Origin: Bacillota bacterium | Lineage (GTDB): Bacteria > Bacillota > Clostridia > Christensenellales > Aristaeellaceae | Assembly: GCA_019137115.1 (NCBI GenBank) | Contig: JAGVSV010000241.1 | Location: 1 to 9,542, forward strand | Length of the DNA: 9,542 nt | Direction: 5' to 3' | Shown: piece by piece, positions 1 to 7,426 of the stretch | Position numbering within the stretch: the first letter of the stretch is position 1 | Layout of the letters: each line of letters opens with the position of its first letter | Notes under the pieces: generated by a model | Database searches by the model: none | What the model was told of the DNA's origin: nothing | Seen by the model: the letters and a program-made list of their open reading frames with translations, nothing else | Made by a program: the position numbers and the translations under genes

Positions 1-456
1 TAGGATGTCAAAGCACTGTGCCAGTTCCTTTTTATTCTCGCATTTTTCTGTGATTACAAAGCCGCCGGCGGTGCCCATCTGGGTGCTGTTGGAGATCAGG
101 GTGAGGGTATCGTCGTATTCGCTGGTCAGCAGCGTCAGTTGATCCAGGTCAAACTTGCCGGACGCGAAGTCCGCCGCGGTCAGGTTGGCGCCGTTGCTGG
201 CCATAAACAGGATGCCGTCCACAGCCAGGGCGTCGCGCGCGGTGCGGTCCAGCGTCAGGTATTCCTGGTGCAACAGCCCCTCGGCGTACAGGCGGTTCAT
301 GTAGGTGAGGTAACGGAAATACTGTTCGCCGGTGCTGTTGAATACGACGTTGCCGTTGCCGTCATCCTCAAAGTCCCAGTTGACGCTGGGGCCGAAAGCC
401 GAATAGAAGTATCGCTTGGCGTTGGCCAGCAGCGAGGCTTTGCCGGTGACCTCGGT
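1..456 (-). pseudogene. Extracellular solute-binding protein, internal fragment (LipO/family 1-like)
   Basis: The minus strand is open throughout, giving about 150 residues that run off the window at position 1 toward the C-terminus. The peptide has the look of the middle of LipO/YtcQ-type sugar ABC binding lipoproteins: a segment with FGPSVNWDF, then YFRYLTYMNRLYAEGLLHQE (the usual 'YL..LY.EGLL..E' block), then a stretch ending in GGFVITEKCENKKELAQ. Such proteins are normally about 500-560 residues, have an N-terminal lipoprotein signal, and deliver sugars or oligosaccharides to a LplB/LplC-type permease pair. Here the N-terminal half, including signal and lipobox, is missing: homology-like sequence stops at about 450-460, where plus-strand regulator coding sequence begins. 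I infer that it cannot be secreted or expressed as it stands. The C-terminal part and any permease genes would lie left of the window. The family call rests on motif likeness only. Confidence 0.72.
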
Positions 457-466
457 TGCTATTACT
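448..466. other. Head-to-head junction between two N-terminally truncated genes
   Basis: Left of this point the minus strand encodes the binding-protein fragment. Right of it the plus strand encodes an AraC-type sensor-regulator already inside its extracellular domain. There is no intergenic space, promoter, ribosome site or start codon for either gene. Neither a transposon end nor a target-site duplication is visible. The break can be placed only to within about 15 bases because both frames stay open across it. It may be a deletion of a divergent promoter region with both gene starts, an inversion, or an artificial chimera. Confidence 0.7.
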
Positions 467-2029
467 ACACTTTCCAGAACATCTTCTCGTCGTACAACAA
501 CCCCGCGATCGGCCTGTACTACCCGGAAGGCGACTGTCTGATCACCCGCAACGGCAAGTTCACCGCGGAGAGTTTCTCGCGCCATTACATGCGCATACGC
601 GATGAAGGGACGCTGGAAAGGCTGGTCGCGTTTTTTACGCAATCCGACCACATGCGGCTCGGCTTCTGCCCGCTGTACGGCGAAACGGGCAAAGACATGC
701 TGTTTGTATCCGTTCCCGTGCGGCTAGGGCTGACCAAGGACGATATGCTGCTGTTCTTTCAGCTGGATGAGGGCGCCATTCATTCGGCGTACTTCTCACC
801 GCCGGCCTCGCAGGCGGCGCAGTACGCCGTGCTGCGGCGCGACACCAGCGAGATGCTGTACACCATCGGCGGCGACTATGTGAAGTCTGCCAGCCTGGGC
901 GTGCCGTTCAACGACGCGCCGGTACAGCGCCGGACGGAGGGGGCGTAGAGTACAGGGTGATCATCTCCGACAGCGAGGCGTTGGGCTACCGCTATGTGGG
1001 CATCTTGCCCTCCGACGCGCTGATGCAGAAGGTGGACGCGTTCTAGCAAACTGCGGTGCGGCTGCTGATCGTGTTTGCCGTAACGCTGGTCGCATTGACC
1101 GCGCTGATGATCTATGTGAACTACCAGCCCATCTACCGGCTGGTGCGCGAGCTCACGCGCCCGAGCGGAGTGGACGAGTTGGACCCATCTCCCGCACATT
1201 TGAGCAGATCAACGATGAAAAGTCGGAGCTGCACATGCTGCTCATCGACCTGCTGCTGGGCAACCTGCTCTACGGGCATCCGATCACCCAGAGCGATCTG
1301 AACAACCTGGGGCTGGCGCGGCACGCCGGCGGCCTTTCGGTGTACACGCTGTCCCCGCAGCGCCTGAACACCCATGACCGCCAGAGCCTGACAGCTGATT
1401 TGATGGTCAAACTCAAGGTCACCTGCTATGTGACGGACATCGCCGGAGAGGACCACACCGTGCTGCTCTGCATCATGGCCGGGCAGGACAACAGCGAGCT
1501 GACCGCGTACCTGACACAGCGCTTCAACGCCACGTATGCCGAGCCGTTTGACCTGTTCGCCGGACGAGTTGTGGACGCCATTGACCAGATCCATCTGTCC
1601 TATGCGGATTGCCTGGGCAAGCGCGCGGATGCCGAAAGTGAAACCGCCTTCCAGGCGTCGCAGGCGCAGGAATTCAGCGCCAAACAGCAAATCCTGACGC
1701 TGCGGGACAATGTGCTGGCATACCTGCAAGCGAACTTCACCGACTCGGATTTGAGCCAGAGCCAGGTGGCCGACCGCTTCGGCATCTCGATCTACACGCT
1801 CAGCCGCCTGTTCCGCAACCATGTGGGCATTGGGTATTCAGAGTATGTAACGGGCAAGCGCCTGGACCATGCCAAGGACCTGCTGCTGACCACCAGCCTG
1901 CCGGTCAGCGCGATTGCGGAGCAGTCGGGCATCCTCAACGTCAACTACTTTTCACGGCTGTTCCGGCTCAACTTCGGGGTGTCCCCGATGAAGTACCGGG
2001 CGGAAGCCGGCAGCACGTCCGCCGGATAA
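457..2029 (+). pseudogene. AraC-family membrane sensor-regulator, truncated and frameshifted
   Basis: The pieces lie in three frames. The first (457-948) is the rest of an extracellular Cache-like sensor domain. The second (942-1184) finishes that domain and adds a membrane segment (about 1062-1121, core LLIVFAVTLVALTALMIYV). The third (about 1187-2029) carries the cytoplasmic linker/middle domain and a C-terminal AraC DNA-binding domain with two helix-turn-helices (about 1751-1822 and 1895-1969, the latter with NYFSRLFRLNFGVSPMKYR). The lesions are a missing G in the G-run at 939-943, TAG at 1044-1046, and one missing base at 1185-1186 that would restore DELD-x-ISRTFEQ. About 100 N-terminal residues, with the start and first membrane helix, are also gone. 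Intact relatives are one-component sensors (YesN-like architecture, no phosphorelay) that activate a neighbouring sugar ABC operon, which fits the adjacent binding-protein fragment. An internal ATG at 1235 has a GGAG six bases upstream and could give a 264-residue sensorless protein; this is speculative. Confidence 0.85.
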
Positions 2030-2037
2030 CGCGGGCA

Positions 2038-2078
2038 TATAGAAAACGCGGCCCAGCATATTGCGCGCAGGGCCGCGT
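2038..2078 (-). terminator. Rho-independent terminator of the pcrA-ligA operon
   Basis: Perfect 9-bp inverted arms at 2046-2054 and 2070-2078 (ACGCGGCCC / GGGCCGCGT) enclose a 15-base loop. Read on the minus strand, the hairpin begins 17 bases past the ligA stop and is followed by TTTTCTATAT, a usable U-tract. Read on the plus strand it is followed by TACCTTTGTC, which is a poor U-tract, so it would terminate transcripts from the regulator remnant only weakly. Confidence 0.8.
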
Positions 2079-2095
2079 ACCTTTGTCCACTTGGG

Positions 2096-4069
2096 TTATT
2101 TCAGCATGTCCATCAACTCGGCTTCCCCGATGACGGGGATTCCGAGCTGCTGCGCTTTCTGCAGCTTGCTGCCGGCGTTTTCTCCCGCCACCACCAGGCT
2201 GGTGCGGCGGCTGACCGATCCGGCCGCGATGCCGCCATGCTGGCGGATCAGCTCCTCCGCCTGCTGGCGGGACAGGTTGGGCAGCGTGCCGGTGACCACC
2301 ACGGTTTTTCCGGTGAGCGCGGCGCCCTGCGATACCGGCGTGACGGCATGCGGATGCACGCCGGCGGCCAGCAGGTCGTCGATCATTTTGGCCGTGGTCG
2401 GGTCCAGAAAAAAGTCGCGGATGGACTGCGCAATGACCTCGCCAATCTCATCCACCTGCTGCAGCTGCTCTGTGTCGGCCGCTCGAACCGCGTCCAGCGT
2501 CAGGAAGGCGTTGGCCAGCTCCCGCGCGGTGGCTTTTCCGATGTTGGGGATGCCCACCGCCAGCAAAAAGGAATCCAATGTGCTGGCGCGGCTGGCGTTG
2601 ATGGCGTCCAGCAGGTTGTCCGCCCGCTTGTCCTTAAAGCCGGGCAGGGACAGCAGCTGCTCGCGGGTCAAGGCGTACAAATCCGCAGGCTCGCGCACGC
2701 CCAGTTTGTCAAAGAACAGCTCGGCGGTTTTGTCCGAAAACATGGTGATGTCCATCGCGTCGCGGGAAGCATAATGCGTCAGGCGCGCGATGATCTGGGG
2801 CTTGCAGCCATCCCGGTTGGTGCAGAACAGGTGCGCGCCCACTTCATTTAGTTGCGTGCCGCAAGCCGGGCAATGCGTGGGCTTGACAAACGGCTCGCCC
2901 TCGATGCCGTCGTCCACGCGCCCGGTGATCTCCGGGATCACGTCGTTGGAGCGCCGGATCCACACCGTGCATCCCTTGGTCAGGCGCTTCCGGACCATGT
3001 CGCCCCAGTTGTTCAGCGTCGCTTTACGAACGGTTGCGCCGGCGAATTCCACATCCGCCACATGCCCCAGGGGCGTGAGCTTCCCGGTGCGGCCGGGGTC
3101 CCAGGTGACAGACAGTAGCGTGGTGGTATTCTCCTCCGCCGTGAACTTGTACGCCACCGACCAGCGGGGAAACTTGTCCGTATAGCCCATCAGCCGCCGG
3201 GTGTTCAGGTCGGCCACCTTGATCACGGCGCCGTCAATCAGGAAGTCCAAGTCGTGGCGCGCTTCCTCCAGCGAGGCCACAAAGTCGGCAATGGCTTCCT
3301 TGTCGTCGGACTGCAACAGCAGCTGCGACGTTGAAAACCCCTGCTCTTTGATAAATGCAAACAGCCCCATCTGGTCGTCATACGGCGGGTCCTGGATGGT
3401 GCCGATGTCATAAAAATAGGTGGACAGCTTGCGCGAGGCGGTCACCTGCGGGTCGATGTTGCGCACCGCGCCCGCCGCGGCGTTGCGCGCGCTTTTGAGT
3501 TTCTCATCCGCGGTCTGGTTGTAGGCTTTGAGCACCGACAGGCGCATGATGCACTCGCCCTGGATTTCGACCAGCCCCTTGTAGGGAATGGACAATGGGA
3601 TGTCCTGGATGGTGCGCGCCTGCGCCAGAATCATCTCCCCCACCTCGCCGTTGCCGCGCGTGGCGGCGACTGTCAGGATGCCGTCCCGGTAGGTGAGGTT
3701 AAGGGTCAGGCCATCGAATTTATACTCCACGCAATAGGCAAGCGGCGGCACGTCGGTTAACCGGCTGTGCAGCCCTTCGGTGCGCGCAAACCAGGTCATC
3801 AGCTCCTCGCGGGACTGCACCTTGTCCATGCTCCACAGGCGGTTCAGGTGCTGGTGCTGGACAAAGCCGCCCAACGTAACTCCGCCCACGCGGCGCGTGG
3901 GCGAATCCTCCAGGCGGGTGCCGGTTTCGGCCTCCATCTCCTGCAACTTCGTGTACAGCCGGTCCCATTCGGCGTCCGAAATGATGGGGTTGTCCTCTAC
4001 ATAGTAGCGTACGGAAGCGTGGTTTAGATAATCCACCAGCTCCCGCATTGAGGTTGGTTCGTTTGGCAT
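2096..4069 (-). CDS. ligA: NAD-dependent DNA ligase LigA
   Basis: LigA seals 3'-OH/5'-phosphate nicks using NAD+, joining Okazaki fragments and completing excision repair. The 657-residue length is normal for the family. Order seen: Ia domain with YYVEDNPIISDAEWDRLY (residues 22-39); adenylation motif EYKFDG with the predicted AMP-accepting Lys117; TRGNGEVGE (137-145); RNAAAGAVR (195-203); DGAVIK (279-284) and PRWSVAYKF (301-309); OB fold with GRTGKLTPLG; four-Cys zinc finger (Cys400, 403, 416, 422); helix-hairpin-helix region (about 470-550); C-terminal BRCT (about 581-657, GKTVVVTGTLPNLS). Phe replaces the commoner Leu in KxDG, and RRSNDVIPE replaces the common RAGDVIPE form, marking a divergent but apparently complete LigA. 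ATG at 4067-4069 is chosen because GGGGG lies four bases upstream; Met8 has no such site. It starts 11 bases after the pcrA stop, so it is cotranscribed with pcrA. Confidence 0.97.
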   Translation of the reverse strand: MPNEPTSMRELVDYLNHASVRYYVEDNPIISDAEWDRLYTKLQEMEAETGTRLEDSPTRRVGGVTLGGFVQHQHLNRLWSMDKVQSREELMTWFARTEGLHSRLTDVPPLAYCVEYKFDGLTLNLTYRDGILTVAATRGNGEVGEMILAQARTIQDIPLSIPYKGLVEIQGECIMRLSVLKAYNQTADEKLKSARNAAAGAVRNIDPQVTASRKLSTYFYDIGTIQDPPYDDQMGLFAFIKEQGFSTSQLLLQSDDKEAIADFVASLEEARHDLDFLIDGAVIKVADLNTRRLMGYTDKFPRWSVAYKFTAEENTTTLLSVTWDPGRTGKLTPLGHVADVEFAGATVRKATLNNWGDMVRKRLTKGCTVWIRRSNDVIPEITGRVDDGIEGEPFVKPTHCPACGTQLNEVGAHLFCTNRDGCKPQIIARLTHYASRDAMDITMFSDKTAELFFDKLGVREPADLYALTREQLLSLPGFKDKRADNLLDAINASRASTLDSFLLAVGIPNIGKATARELANAFLTLDAVRAADTEQLQQVDEIGEVIAQSIRDFFLDPTTAKMIDDLLAAGVHPHAVTPVSQGAALTGKTVVVTGTLPNLSRQQAEELIRQHGGIAAGSVSRRTSLVVAGENAGSKLQKAQQLGIPVIGEAELMDMLK

Positions 4070-4080
4070 AAAACCCCCGG

Positions 4081-6336
4081 CTATTCGAGCTTGACGATGG
4101 GCGCGATGCTGACGGAGAACTTCTTTTCGCCGTAGGCGGTGAACATCACCGTCACGCGGCCGTCGTTGTGCCCGCCTTCGACCTGGCGCACGGTGCCCTC
4201 ACCGAACTTGCGGTGCAGCACGCGGTCGCCGGCTTTGAACGTGGGCGCGTCCGCCGCGCGCTTGGGCCTGGGTTTGACAAAACCCTTGTGTACGCCGGGA
4301 ATATGATCCGCGTTTTGCCCCATGCCGGGGATGCCAAAGTTGGATTTGGGCGGCTTGGCCGGCGTGTGGCGCACGGTAAACTGCGTGTCCTCGCGCTCGC
4401 CAAAATGTTTGTTCATGGTGCGCGCCCAGTCGTCCGACATGAGCTTGGCCGGGATCTCGCCCAGGAACCGGCTGCGGTCGTTGTAGCTGATCTGGTTAAA
4501 CAGCGAGCGGCGCTTTGCCCACGACATGCACAGGAATTTCTTTGCCCTGGTCATGCCCACATAGCACAGCCGGCGCTCCTCCTGCAGCCTGTCCTCATCG
4601 TCCTGGCTGCGGTTGCTGGGGAGCAAGCCGTCCTCCAGCCCCGCCATGAACACGGCGTCAAACTCCAGCCCCTTGGCGGAGTGCAGGGTCATCAGCGTGA
4701 CAAACTGCGGCGCGTCCTCCTGGCGGTCCAGGTCGGTCACCAATGCCACGTTTTCAAGGAACGACGCCAGCGTCGCATCCTCATGCTGCTCCTCAAACTC
4801 GCGGACAGCGCCCACAAACTCCATCACGTTTTCGCGGCGGGCCAGGGCTTCCTCGTCATTGCTGGCCTCGTCCACGGCGATCAAGCCGGTTTCCTCCAGC
4901 AGCAGCTGGACAAAATCCGTCAGCGGCATGGTTTCCTGCACGGCGGTCAGCCTGTTGATGATGCCTACAAACTCGCCCACGCACTTGCGCGGTCGGCTGG
5001 ACAGCGTGTCCGGCATGTCGCTCAATGCGCTGAACAGCGGCATGTCCTTCTCCTTGGCGTAGGTTTCCAGCGCGTTGACGGTGGCATCGCCAATGCTGCG
5101 CTTGGGTACGTTGATGATGCGCTTCAACGCCACCTCGTCCAGCGGGTTGATGATCAAGCGCAGATAGGCCACCACGTCGCGGATTTCGCGCCGGTCGTAG
5201 AAGCGGGTGCCGCCGTACACACGGTACGGGATGCCTGCGCGCATGAACATCTCCTCCAGCACGCGGCTTTGCGCGTGCGTGCGGTATAGGATGGCGATCT
5301 CGGAATACGGCACTTTGCGCTGCTGCATTCGGCGGATGCGCTCACAGATCCAGGCGGCTTCCTCGCGCTCATCGCCCGCGCTGCACAGCTTGATCTTTTC
5401 CCCCTCGCCCAGTTCGGTCCACAGCACCTTGTCCATGCGGCCTTCGTTGTTGGCGATCACCTGGTTGGCGGCGTCCAGAATGTTGGAGGTGGAGCGGTAG
5501 TTCTGCTCCAGCTTGATGATCTGGGCGTCAGGAAAGTCCTTCTGGAAGTCTAGGATGTTGCGGATGTCAGCGCCGCGCCAGCCGTAGATGGACTGGTCAT
5601 CATCGCCCACCACGCACAGGTTGCGGCTTTCCTCGGTCAGCAGGCGCACCAGCGAATACTGGGCAAAGTTGGTGTCCTGGTATTCATCCACGTGCACGTA
5701 CTGAAAGCGGTTGCGGTAATATTGCAGCACCGGCGGATGGTCCACAAGCAGCTGCAGGGTGTGTGAAATCAGATCGTCAAAGTCCAGCGCCTCGGAGGCG
5801 CGCAGCTTGCGCTCATAGGCGACGAAGATGTCGTGCAGTTTCTGGCTGCGCCAATCCTTGGCCGATTCAGCAAACCACTCGTCCGCCGTCAGCAGGCGGT
5901 TTTTGGCGTCGGAAATGACCGCGCGCGCCTCGCGCGGCGGGAAGCGCTTGTCGTCGATGTCCAGGTCGCGGTAGATGTCGCGCAGCACGTGGTTCTGGTC
6001 GTCCTCGTCGTAGATCACAAACGAGCGCTTGTAGCCCAGCTTTTCGATATCGCGCCGCAGGATGCGCACGCAGATGGAATGGAACGTGCCGATCCATGCC
6101 TCATCAGCGGCCGAGCCCGCCAGCGCGGTGACGCGGTTTTTCATCTCCCGGGCGGCTTTGTTGGTGAACGTAAGGGCCAGTATGGCAAACGGCGGTACGC
6201 CGCGCGAAAGCAGGTTGGCAATGCGGTAGGTCATCGTGCGGGTCTTGCCGCTGCCGGCGCCCGCGATGATCAGCAGCGGACCGTTCAGGGTCTCCGCGGC
6301 TTTTCGTTGCATGGGATTGAGCTGCTGCAAATCCAT
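4081..6336 (-). CDS. pcrA: ATP-dependent 3'-5' DNA helicase PcrA (UvrD family)
   Basis: PcrA is the Gram-positive SF1A helicase used in nucleotide excision repair, clearing RecA filaments and easing replication-transcription conflicts. All hallmark motifs are present in 751 residues: Walker A GAGSGKT (26-32, Lys31), Ia TFTNKAAREM (56-65), Walker B-type VDEYQDT (216-222), III GDDDQSIYGWRGA (244-256), IV QNYRST (278-283), V TLHSAKGLEFD (550-560), VI ERRLCYVGMTRAK (587-599). The C-terminus (about 698-751, FKAGDRVLHRKFGEGTV) is the Tudor-like domain that binds RNA polymerase in known PcrA/UvrD. ATG at 6334-6336 is preceded by GAGGGAA four bases upstream, and MDLQQLNPMQ matches typical PcrA N-termini. 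It is the first gene of the operon with ligA. No lesion is visible over 2.2 kb, in contrast to the damaged genes at both ends of the window. Confidence 0.97.
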   Translation of the reverse strand: MDLQQLNPMQRKAAETLNGPLLIIAGAGSGKTRTMTYRIANLLSRGVPPFAILALTFTNKAAREMKNRVTALAGSAADEAWIGTFHSICVRILRRDIEKLGYKRSFVIYDEDDQNHVLRDIYRDLDIDDKRFPPREARAVISDAKNRLLTADEWFAESAKDWRSQKLHDIFVAYERKLRASEALDFDDLISHTLQLLVDHPPVLQYYRNRFQYVHVDEYQDTNFAQYSLVRLLTEESRNLCVVGDDDQSIYGWRGADIRNILDFQKDFPDAQIIKLEQNYRSTSNILDAANQVIANNEGRMDKVLWTELGEGEKIKLCSAGDEREEAAWICERIRRMQQRKVPYSEIAILYRTHAQSRVLEEMFMRAGIPYRVYGGTRFYDRREIRDVVAYLRLIINPLDEVALKRIINVPKRSIGDATVNALETYAKEKDMPLFSALSDMPDTLSSRPRKCVGEFVGIINRLTAVQETMPLTDFVQLLLEETGLIAVDEASNDEEALARRENVMEFVGAVREFEEQHEDATLASFLENVALVTDLDRQEDAPQFVTLMTLHSAKGLEFDAVFMAGLEDGLLPSNRSQDDEDRLQEERRLCYVGMTRAKKFLCMSWAKRRSLFNQISYNDRSRFLGEIPAKLMSDDWARTMNKHFGEREDTQFTVRHTPAKPPKSNFGIPGMGQNADHIPGVHKGFVKPRPKRAADAPTFKAGDRVLHRKFGEGTVRQVEGGHNDGRVTVMFTAYGEKKFSVSIAPIVKLE

Positions 6337-6360
6337 TCATTTCCCTCATTTGGCGCGTAT

Positions 6361-6386
6361 TTGACGCCTATAAATCACAGCGTCAA
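6361..6386. repeat. Perfect inverted repeat TTGACGC-N12-GCGTCAA (operator candidate)
   Basis: Seven-base arms at 6361-6367 and 6380-6386 match perfectly around a 12-base AT-rich spacer. Its core TTGAC/GTCAA is the same as in the neighbouring palindrome, so four TTGAC half-sites fall within 50 bases, two of them 21 bp apart (about two helical turns). It overlaps the P2 -10 and lies in the predicted P1 transcript, where it could also act as an RNA hairpin. Confidence 0.45.
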
Positions 6387-6395
6387 CCATGTCAA
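6367..6395 (-). promoter_or_regulatory. Candidate second promoter (P2) of pcrA-ligA
   Basis: A perfect TTGACA -35 on the minus strand (6390-6395) is followed after 17 bases by TATAGG (6367-6372), a four-of-six -10. It overlaps P1, sharing the base at 6395, so the two would compete or act alternatively. Its -35 is one arm of the 6390-6411 palindrome and its -10 touches the 6361-6386 palindrome. Confidence 0.45.
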
Positions 6396-6411
6396 TCATA
6401 GCACATTGACA
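6390..6411. repeat. Perfect inverted repeat TGTCAAT-N8-ATTGACA (operator candidate)
   Basis: Seven-base arms at 6390-6396 and 6405-6411 match perfectly around an eight-base spacer. The 22-bp size and position, covering the P1 -10 and the P2 -35 of pcrA, are typical of a dimeric repressor site. One arm includes a consensus -35, which explains that half but not its mirror copy. I do not recognise the regulator. It does not resemble the GAAC-N4-GTTC LexA box of Gram-positives. Confidence 0.5.
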
Positions 6412-6423
6412 CCTTTTTATAAA
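6395..6423 (-). promoter_or_regulatory. Candidate upstream promoter (P1) of pcrA-ligA
   Basis: On the minus strand a TTTATA -35 (6418-6423) and a TATGAT -10 (6395-6400) are separated by exactly 17 bases. TGC directly upstream of the -10 (6401-6403) makes it an extended -10. The -35 matches four of six sigma-A consensus bases and the -10 five of six. The -10 lies inside the palindrome at 6390-6411, so a protein bound there would block this promoter. The predicted leader is about 50 bases. Confidence 0.6.
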
Positions 6424-6455
6424 GGGCGCCCGAGACGCGTCAGACCAACGGAAAG

Positions 6456-6483
6456 GTTTGTTTGCCCAAGAATGTGGTAAAAT
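6456..6483 (+). promoter_or_regulatory. Candidate extended -10 promoter of the DUF2156-GNAT operon
   Basis: TG-G-TAAAAT (TG at 6475-6476, hexamer 6478-6483) is a strong extended -10. The -35 side has only weak matches (GTTTGT at 6456-6461, 16-base spacing), as is usual for extended -10 promoters. Transcription would start near 6490. That excludes the longer in-frame starts at 6458 and 6482 for the gene downstream. Confidence 0.55.
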
Positions 6484-6508
6484 GGGGGCGCCGCAAAGGC
6501 CAGAAAGG

Positions 6509-7426
6509 ATGATTTTCATTTCGGTTTTGACATTTGAACCCATCACGCTTGAGAACCGCGACAGGATGATGGACGTGCTTTCGCGCGGACACCGCGCATC
6601 CAACGAGTACAGTTTTGCCACCAACTTTATCTGGCGCGAGGTGTATGACCTGAGCGCCTGCATCTACGGGGACATGCTGGTCATCCGCTCGGACGAGAGC
6701 GACCCGACGTACATTTTCCCCTCCGGCGGCGGTGACCTGAAGCGGGTGATGGACGCCCTGCTGGCGCACGAAAAGGAAAACGGACGCAAGTTGTACATCA
6801 ACACCATATTGCCCGGCGACGCAGAAAAGCTGAAAGCGCTGTACCCGGATGTTTTCGTATACGAGGACAACCGTGACGGGCATGACTATCTGTACGATGC
6901 CCAAAGCCTGATTACGCTGTCGGGCAAGAAGCTGGCCAGCAAGCGCAACCACCTGAACCGCTTTGAACAGATGCATATGCACTGGAAACTGGAGCCCATC
7001 ACGCCGGACAACCTGGACGAGGTGCGTGAGATGAACCGCCAATGGTGCCGGGAAGCCAACTGCGAGGAAAGCAAGTCGCTGTCCATGGAGCACATGGCGG
7101 TGGAACAGGCGCTGATCCACATGCAGTCGCTGAAACTGGACGGCGCGCTGATCCGTTCCCGCGGGCAGATTCTGGCGTTTGCGCTGGGCGAGCCGCTCAA
7201 TGACGACACCTATGTGGTGCACGTGGAAAAAGCCAAGGCCGACGTGCAGGGCGCGTACCAGATCATCAACCGGGAATTTGCCGCCGCCTATGCCGGCGAT
7301 TATGCCTACATCAACCGCGAGGATGACGCAGGAGATGAAGGGCTGCGCAAAGCAAAGCTTTCGTACCGCCCCATCCGGATGGTGGAGAAGCTGACCGCCG
7401 AGCAGGTGCGGGACGTGGATCTGTGA
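6509..7426 (+). CDS. DUF2156 family protein (LPG_synthase_C-like acyltransferase fold)
   Basis: The predicted protein has 305 residues. The hallmark C-terminal block AYINREDDAGDEGLRKAKLS (near residues 267-286) and the N-terminal FEPITLENRD ... NEYSFATNFIWRE pattern place it in the DUF2156/phosphatidylglycerol lysyltransferase C-terminal domain family, which has tandem GNAT-like folds. There is no membrane segment, so it is not a full MprF-type lipid lysyltransferase. Relatives are cytosolic proteins of unproven substrate, and I infer an acyl- or aminoacyl-transfer role only from the fold. The start is uncertain. ATG 6509 is the best in-frame ATG downstream of the predicted transcription start, but AAAGG abuts it with no spacing. 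TTG 6527, just before the conserved TFEPITLEN, is an alternative. It is divergent from pcrA and overlaps the next gene by four bases. Confidence 0.85.
   Translation: MIFISVLTFEPITLENRDRMMDVLSRGHRASNEYSFATNFIWREVYDLSACIYGDMLVIRSDESDPTYIFPSGGGDLKRVMDALLAHEKENGRKLYINTILPGDAEKLKALYPDVFVYEDNRDGHDYLYDAQSLITLSGKKLASKRNHLNRFEQMHMHWKLEPITPDNLDEVREMNRQWCREANCEESKSLSMEHMAVEQALIHMQSLKLDGALIRSRGQILAFALGEPLNDDTYVVHVEKAKADVQGAYQIINREFAAAYAGDYAYINREDDAGDEGLRKAKLSYRPIRMVEKLTAEQVRDVDL

Noticed and set aside
139..948. Plus-strand open frame of 269 codons starting at 139
   Set aside because: Its first 105 codons are antisense to the binding-protein fragment and have no family character; only the part after about 457 is genuine regulator sequence. 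It is not a real start or fusion gene.
939..948. Programmed ribosomal frameshift at the G-run in the regulator
   Set aside because: There is no classical slippery heptamer, and further lesions follow (TAG at 1044, another base loss at 1185) that one recoding event could not rescue.
2046..2078. Hairpin as terminator of the AraC remnant on the plus strand
   Set aside because: The plus-strand flank TACCTTTGTC lacks a good U-tract; the strong T-run is on the minus-strand side, so it was assigned to ligA.
4168..5289. Long plus-strand open frame (373 codons) antisense to pcrA
   Set aside because: Frame-shadow of a GC-rich helicase gene. The product is rich in His, Gln, Arg and Ala with no recognisable motif or ribosome site, and pcrA is clearly coding opposite.
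5833..6480. Plus-strand open frame of 215 codons across the pcrA start and promoter
   Set aside because: It is antisense to conserved pcrA motifs for most of its length, and its tail simply runs through the intergenic promoter region.
6458..6508. Longer N-terminus for the DUF2156 protein from starts at 6458 or 6482
   Set aside because: These codons overlap the predicted extended -10 promoter and precede the predicted transcription start near 6490; the family's conserved N-terminus begins around 6527.
6440..7222. Minus-strand open frame of 260 codons opposite the DUF2156 gene
   Set aside because: The plus strand carries the DUF2156 hallmark residues; the antisense product has a shadow-type composition and no domain.
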